Source: Cymodocea nodosa
Lineage: Eukaryota; Streptophyta; Magnoliopsida; Alismatales; Cymodoceaceae
Length of the DNA stretch: 64,000 bases
Assembly (NCBI GenBank): GCA_036874045.1
Contig: CM072337.1
Span: forward strand, 25,456,001 to 25,520,000
Direction of reading: 5' to 3'
Shown here: one piece after another, positions 59,712 through 64,000 of the stretch
Layout: each line of letters begins with the position of its first letter
Numbering within the stretch: the first letter of the stretch is position 1
The notes under the pieces: generated by a model
What the model was told of the DNA's origin: nothing
Database searches by the model: none
The model's input: the letters and a program-made list of their open reading frames with translations, nothing else
Made by a program: the position numbers and the translations under genes

Positions 59712-61962
59712 TCTATGCCAGTCCAGTGGTGTAAGTGGGCTAGAGCTGAGTGGGGTTTCTTTTTAGAAAAGCCTCCGTCTGACACGGCCCGTGGATTGCG
59801 TTCGACCAGTCACCCGAAGTTTATTGTTTTTTTGAAAAATTAGAGCACTTTTTAAAAATAAAAATAAAATATTATTTATTATTTAATATCTGATATATTC
59901 ATTTTATATATAAAAAAATATTAAAATCTTTACATGTCTAGTTATAACTAATACGTCAATATAAATATAATTATGCCATTATGAGTTTGAATTTATTTAT
60001 ATAGAGTCTAATAAAAAATATTTTATTATATTTAATTCTTTATAAAAAATTTAATAATATCTATTTTTGAAATATATATCATTTATGATATACATAACAT
60101 TATAAATAAAATCCACGTATATAAAACAAACATATATACGTACATATACATATATATGGTCTGGGTCAGGTCGAGCCGAAACGTGTGCTGGGCCATGTCA
60201 GCCCAAGCCAATCCAACCTGATTTATACCTTTAATAATAATAATTGTATATTTAACTTTAAAATTGATTGACTATAAGTAGAAGAATATTTTTCCATACT
60301 AACTCATATCTTATTTTTAAATTTTTCTATGTACTACTATTTATTCCAGTACTCTTATTACTCTTAAATCTTCACAAATTTCTTGTAAATAAGGTTGTAA
60401 ATTGGACGAGTACGTCCAGAGTAAGTAATATGGTAAGGAAAAAATATCCTCCGACGTAATAAATAAATGGTTAACTATTAACTTACTCCACAAAAGTCAG
60501 CTTGGTTAATAGTTAACCATTTAATTGTCTAAAGTGAAATTAATTGATTAATGAATAGAAATTACATGGATCGTTGAACAAAATTCAACTTGCACCTTTG
60601 TTATTTTTACCTATTTATTTGATATATATTTGAACATAAATGCATAGTATTATCATCGAAGAAGTAGATAAAAATAAAATAACAAAATATACCCATGTTT
60701 CGTTTGAATCGATTAATCAGGTGAGGTTGGTTAAGTAAAACACCAGTCAAGTATTTCTATTAGCCAGTTTAACATGTTAATGATTAACCATTACTCAATT
60801 GATATAAGTTTGATGAGCTCTTAATTAACTTAAATTTTGTTCGTTTGGTCGCTCCTGCAACATCGCGCTCCATTAGAGCAGCATATGGGTAATGAGAAAA
60901 AAGAAAAGAATCATAAAGGATTTTATAATAATAAACATTTATTGCAACAGATATAGGAATATATGATGCTATGAATAATTGATAAAATGAAGATTTCATA
61001 TTTAACGACAATCACTCCAACAAGGATATTCAGAAATTGTTCTAAGAAATGTCATATTAGAACAATGCAAAGACTAAGCAGTAATGTTTTATACCGCGTG
61101 ATGTAAAAGTGTTTGTTTAATAAAACTATAATAACATTTTTTAACAACGTTGGAGAGTAAAGTTGTTTTCAAAGAAACGTGTCTTCAATGTAAATTAATT
61201 AACTATTGAATAATGGTTAAATGTGTGTACTCTACTTGTAGTCTTAAATGGAAATTTTCATAAATCCAGATTACGCAATTATATGAAATTTTTATTAGTG
61301 TATGTGTTTTGAATCAAAATGCAGTAGTTTTTGTATTTTGAATATTAAAGGAACAATATTAGTAAGAAGATCTATAATTGAATATTGCTTAGGTCAAAAT
61401 ATGGAGCTTTATATTCTAAATTTGAATTAAAGGTCAGAAAAGCAAGGTTTAATTTTGATTAAGCGGTATTCTAGCTTCTTCACATAAAGTTAGCCAATGA
61501 CCTTAGATTCTCTGTTATTATGATAAAGGTTGAGATTTGTTTTTTAAATGAAAATTTTGTTACAATTTTAACTCGATTTGGGTTATATTGAGTAAGATTT
61601 TTTTGATTATAGAATGAAATTTAAAAACATTACAAATTGTAAGATCTTTATTTTTATATCAAAAGTAGTTTATCAATTGCAGTAGCTTAGTTAATTGGAA
61701 TTAACAATACATGTAATTCCTATTCAGATTTAAATTTTGATAAATATAAAAAATCTTAAATTTAAATAATACGAAAAAAAATGAAGACACTGCCGGTCCA
61801 GACACGGACCAAATCCACTTGCTGGTAACTTCAGAGACCCCGACAGAACCCAGTTCGTATATTGTCCAAGCGCCACATTTCATCGAACAGGTATTGTGCG
61901 TCTTTGCTGTCACACGTTTTCGAAGCACACACCCAGAATTTCCCCACAGGAGGAGGTCCAAG
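59712..61962. other. Intergenic region between divergent genes
   Basis: AT-rich, with a short GC-rich patch at about 60,150-60,240 (GGGTCAGGTCGAGCCG and AGCCCAAGCCAATCC) of a composition seen in plant transposon-derived DNA. The 5' untranslated region of the rightmost gene probably starts near 61,790, after a TATA-like ATAAATATAAAA at 61,740-61,752. No gene was seen. Confidence 0.5.
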
Positions 61963-63852
61963 ATGCATGGGAGCAACAAGGTCGCGTTGTTTTCGGTGGC
62001 CGAGAGGTGCAAGGTATATCCAGATATTTCTCAAAAAACAAGTTGTATTGCACTCGACAAAAGACAGGTTATCCGGCTCGGAGGGTGCAGGGCTTTTCCT
62101 TGGTTTTGCTTGATGTATCGTGTGGAGTGCCTTTGCTTGATTTGTGGTTTGATAGATTGAATGTTGTCTGCTCTTTCGCTTGCAGAATATCTTGGCTTCC
62201 AACTGCCAGGCGTTTCTTCACACTGTCAAGGCAGATGCGAAGGGGAGGTAATGTATCGTTTGGGAACTCCCTGTTCTCTGTGTGCTTGGGAAGATGGTAA
62301 AGCTAAGCTATGACAATGTTTCTGCTGAAAACTTAGTATGGCCAACTAGCTACTTGTGTTGGTTGTTACAGTGGTTCGTTTAGAACACATAATCAACTAA
62401 AATGATTTGTTGATTATGTGCTGTCTAGAAGAGAATCTAACAAAAATATATTATGGTTCTTCAAAAGGAAACGAGCCTACACAGTGCATCAGCTTGCCAT
62501 TCTTTTAATTTTTGCGTAGCAGCTAGTCCAGCACTTTTTTTTTTCAATAATGACAGTGTTTTTGCTTTCTCCAATTTTTGAATCTAAAAAGAATTATGAG
62601 TACCGTTGCTTCCGGTTACTTGAACTATTTTAATTGGTTGCTAGGGCAATACTTGTAATCACTATAAAAAGTATGGAAGACATAACCTTCAACCTCTGTT
62701 AAAACCCATTTTCTAACTAATTTAGCAATACAGTGAAAGATGCCAACGAGATCATGTCCTTGAAAGGTTGTTCGTGCGTACCATGTTTTGGTTGTATTTG
62801 AAATTGTAGTTTCACTACAACTTCTCTAGAAAAACATTTTTTAAAATAATATGCTTTCAAGTACACCCAATTGTTTAAAATTTGTCATTGGAAATGCATT
62901 TTTTGTGTTTTAATTCAAATCCAATGTTGTTTGAAAAAATTAGTACTTCAAATACAGTGCATTTCAGTTCAAGATTTTTCTTATAATTTTCCTTTGTCTT
63001 TACACAGGAATTACAAAAGACTGCAAATAGTGTTATTTAATAAGCTAGTTTTTCTGAAAACCTATAATTCCAACCACATTTTCAAATACGGCCCAAAGAT
63101 TAGAGTTTTGAAGCATTTCATCTGACATGCTTATGATGATCTCATGCTTGTTAAGTTGTTGTCAATACACTTTTGCAGCAAGGATGAAATTCACAGCTCA
63201 AAGGTCAAGTGCTTGATCAAGAAGGGAAAACCATATATATGGATTCCAGAGAAAGACTTGCACAACGTGGTAATTGATTTTATGGATGCTTCTTTGAGTC
63301 TCAACTTTGAATGATTCTCAATGGCATCGTTAGAGTCTTCAACTGGAAACAGTTCAGATTTCTGTTGATTCTGTCCCTCATTGAACAATATGCTCTTGGA
63401 TGTCTCATCACTCTTTGTCTTCTCACCATTTTTTACAATTTTCTATTTTTTGCGTTTTTTAATAATTCTCTCATCTGATTTCAAACTACAATGAACTTTT
63501 GATGGCATCATTGTATCCATAAATAATGTTCTATTTTAACTTTGAAACACATCCACCCCTTATTTTCTTTCTACAATATTAGCATTGTGTATTTTGCTTT
63601 GGGTTTAGAGCTTTTGTATTCATTGTCATTTTACGTCTTTTATAATCAATTACCAATGGTATTTGTTGGAGTATTTGCATGGTTGCATATACCACGGAGA
63701 ATGCATGCTTTTTGTGTTCATTAAATACAAAAATGACTAAGGTCATTCAACTTCCTATTTGGCAGAATACCATAATTGATGAGCGTGGATCACTATCTGT
63801 TTGCAGCCCTATTCCAGGACCATTACGTGGGCTGCTTAGATCACTAAACATG
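61963..63852 (+). CDS. 5' part of a conserved plant gene, cut by the window edge
   Basis: Four exons can be placed with matching phases: 61963-62013 (MHGSNKVALFSVAERCK), 62186-62247 (NILASNCQAFLHTVKADAKG), 63179-63269 (KDEIHSSKVKCLIKKGKPYI, then WIPEKDLHNV) and 63766-63852 (NTIIDERGSLSVCSPIPGPL, then RGLLRSLNM). A donor GTTTGT follows at 63,853, so the gene continues past 64,000. The string of short exons without stops and consistent phases is strong evidence of a real gene. The sequence reminds me of uncharacterised plant proteins with a predicted FMN-binding split-barrel or DUF2470-like fold (relatives of glutamyl-tRNA-reductase-binding protein), but I am not sure. The frame is open upstream of the ATG to about 61,819 without another ATG. 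An additional upstream exon ending at 61,890 (ACAG/GTATTG) cannot be excluded. Confidence 0.65.
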
Positions 63853-64000
63853 GTTTGTCTTGTTTACTTAAGTACATCACTGTGTCCTGTAACTTCATAT
63901 TATTATATTAGGATATATTATTCTCTCTAATGATAAAATCGACATCCTCACTTCTGTTTTTCTCATGTAATATACTAACAGCATGTATTCTATCTTTAAT

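Noticed and set aside
1-64000. CRISPR arrays, phage, IS elements or gene clusters of a new defence or biosynthetic system
   Set aside because: The window is ordinary plant chromosomal DNA with unrelated single genes. Direct repeats present are microsatellites or decayed transposons.

Overview
The window is nuclear DNA of a flowering plant. Coding exons are GC-rich and sit in very AT-rich intergenic DNA. Genes have canonical GT-AG introns, and the protein families are plant-specific (patellin, PADRE/DUF4228, CASP-like, ERD15, WRKY, WOX). GC-rich first exons and pyrimidine-rich leaders suggest a monocot, perhaps of the banana/ginger group, but that is inference. There are no operons, prokaryotic genes, CRISPR arrays or viral genes, and I recognised no tRNA or rRNA gene.

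Layout, left to right. 1-3,489 is intergenic with a 36-C run and an unexplained GC-rich island (500-880). 3,490-5,400 (+) is a short patellin (Sec14-GOLD). 5,401-13,881 is intergenic with degenerate repeats and a decayed PIF/Harbinger-like transposase. 13,882-14,364 (+) is a PADRE/DUF4228 protein. 14,365-22,305 is intergenic with simple and tandem repeats. 22,306-23,091 (+) is a CASP-like 4B membrane protein. 26,707-27,174 (+) is an ERD15-like protein with a PAM2 motif. 28,628-29,799 (-) is a two-domain group I WRKY factor. 31,441-35,392 (-) is a ferroportin/IREG metal exporter. 37,896-43,054 (-) is the ESCRT-III subunit VPS2, with an antisense dead RTE LINE in its second intron. 48,710-49,579 (+) is a WOX2-like homeobox gene. 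51,746-52,663 (+) is a plant membrane-anchored protein of unknown role. 55,058-59,592 (-) is the beta subunit of geranylgeranyltransferase I. 61,963 to the right edge (+) is the 5' part of a conserved plant gene I cannot name with confidence.

The genes are functionally unrelated neighbours. Five multi-exon genes (patellin, WRKY, ferroportin, VPS2, GGB) were rebuilt exon by exon, and every splice phase closes with no internal stop. The most notable observations are: a WRKYGRK (not WRKYGQK) heptad in a WRKY gene with an unusually short N-terminus and an inverted pair of W-boxes just upstream; a tandemly duplicated 46-bp exon in the prenyltransferase gene whose extra copy lacks a GT donor; a WOX2 intron of 114 nt that is a multiple of three, has no stop and can be read through; and three decayed RTE-clade LINE fragments. 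I found no clear new multi-gene system.
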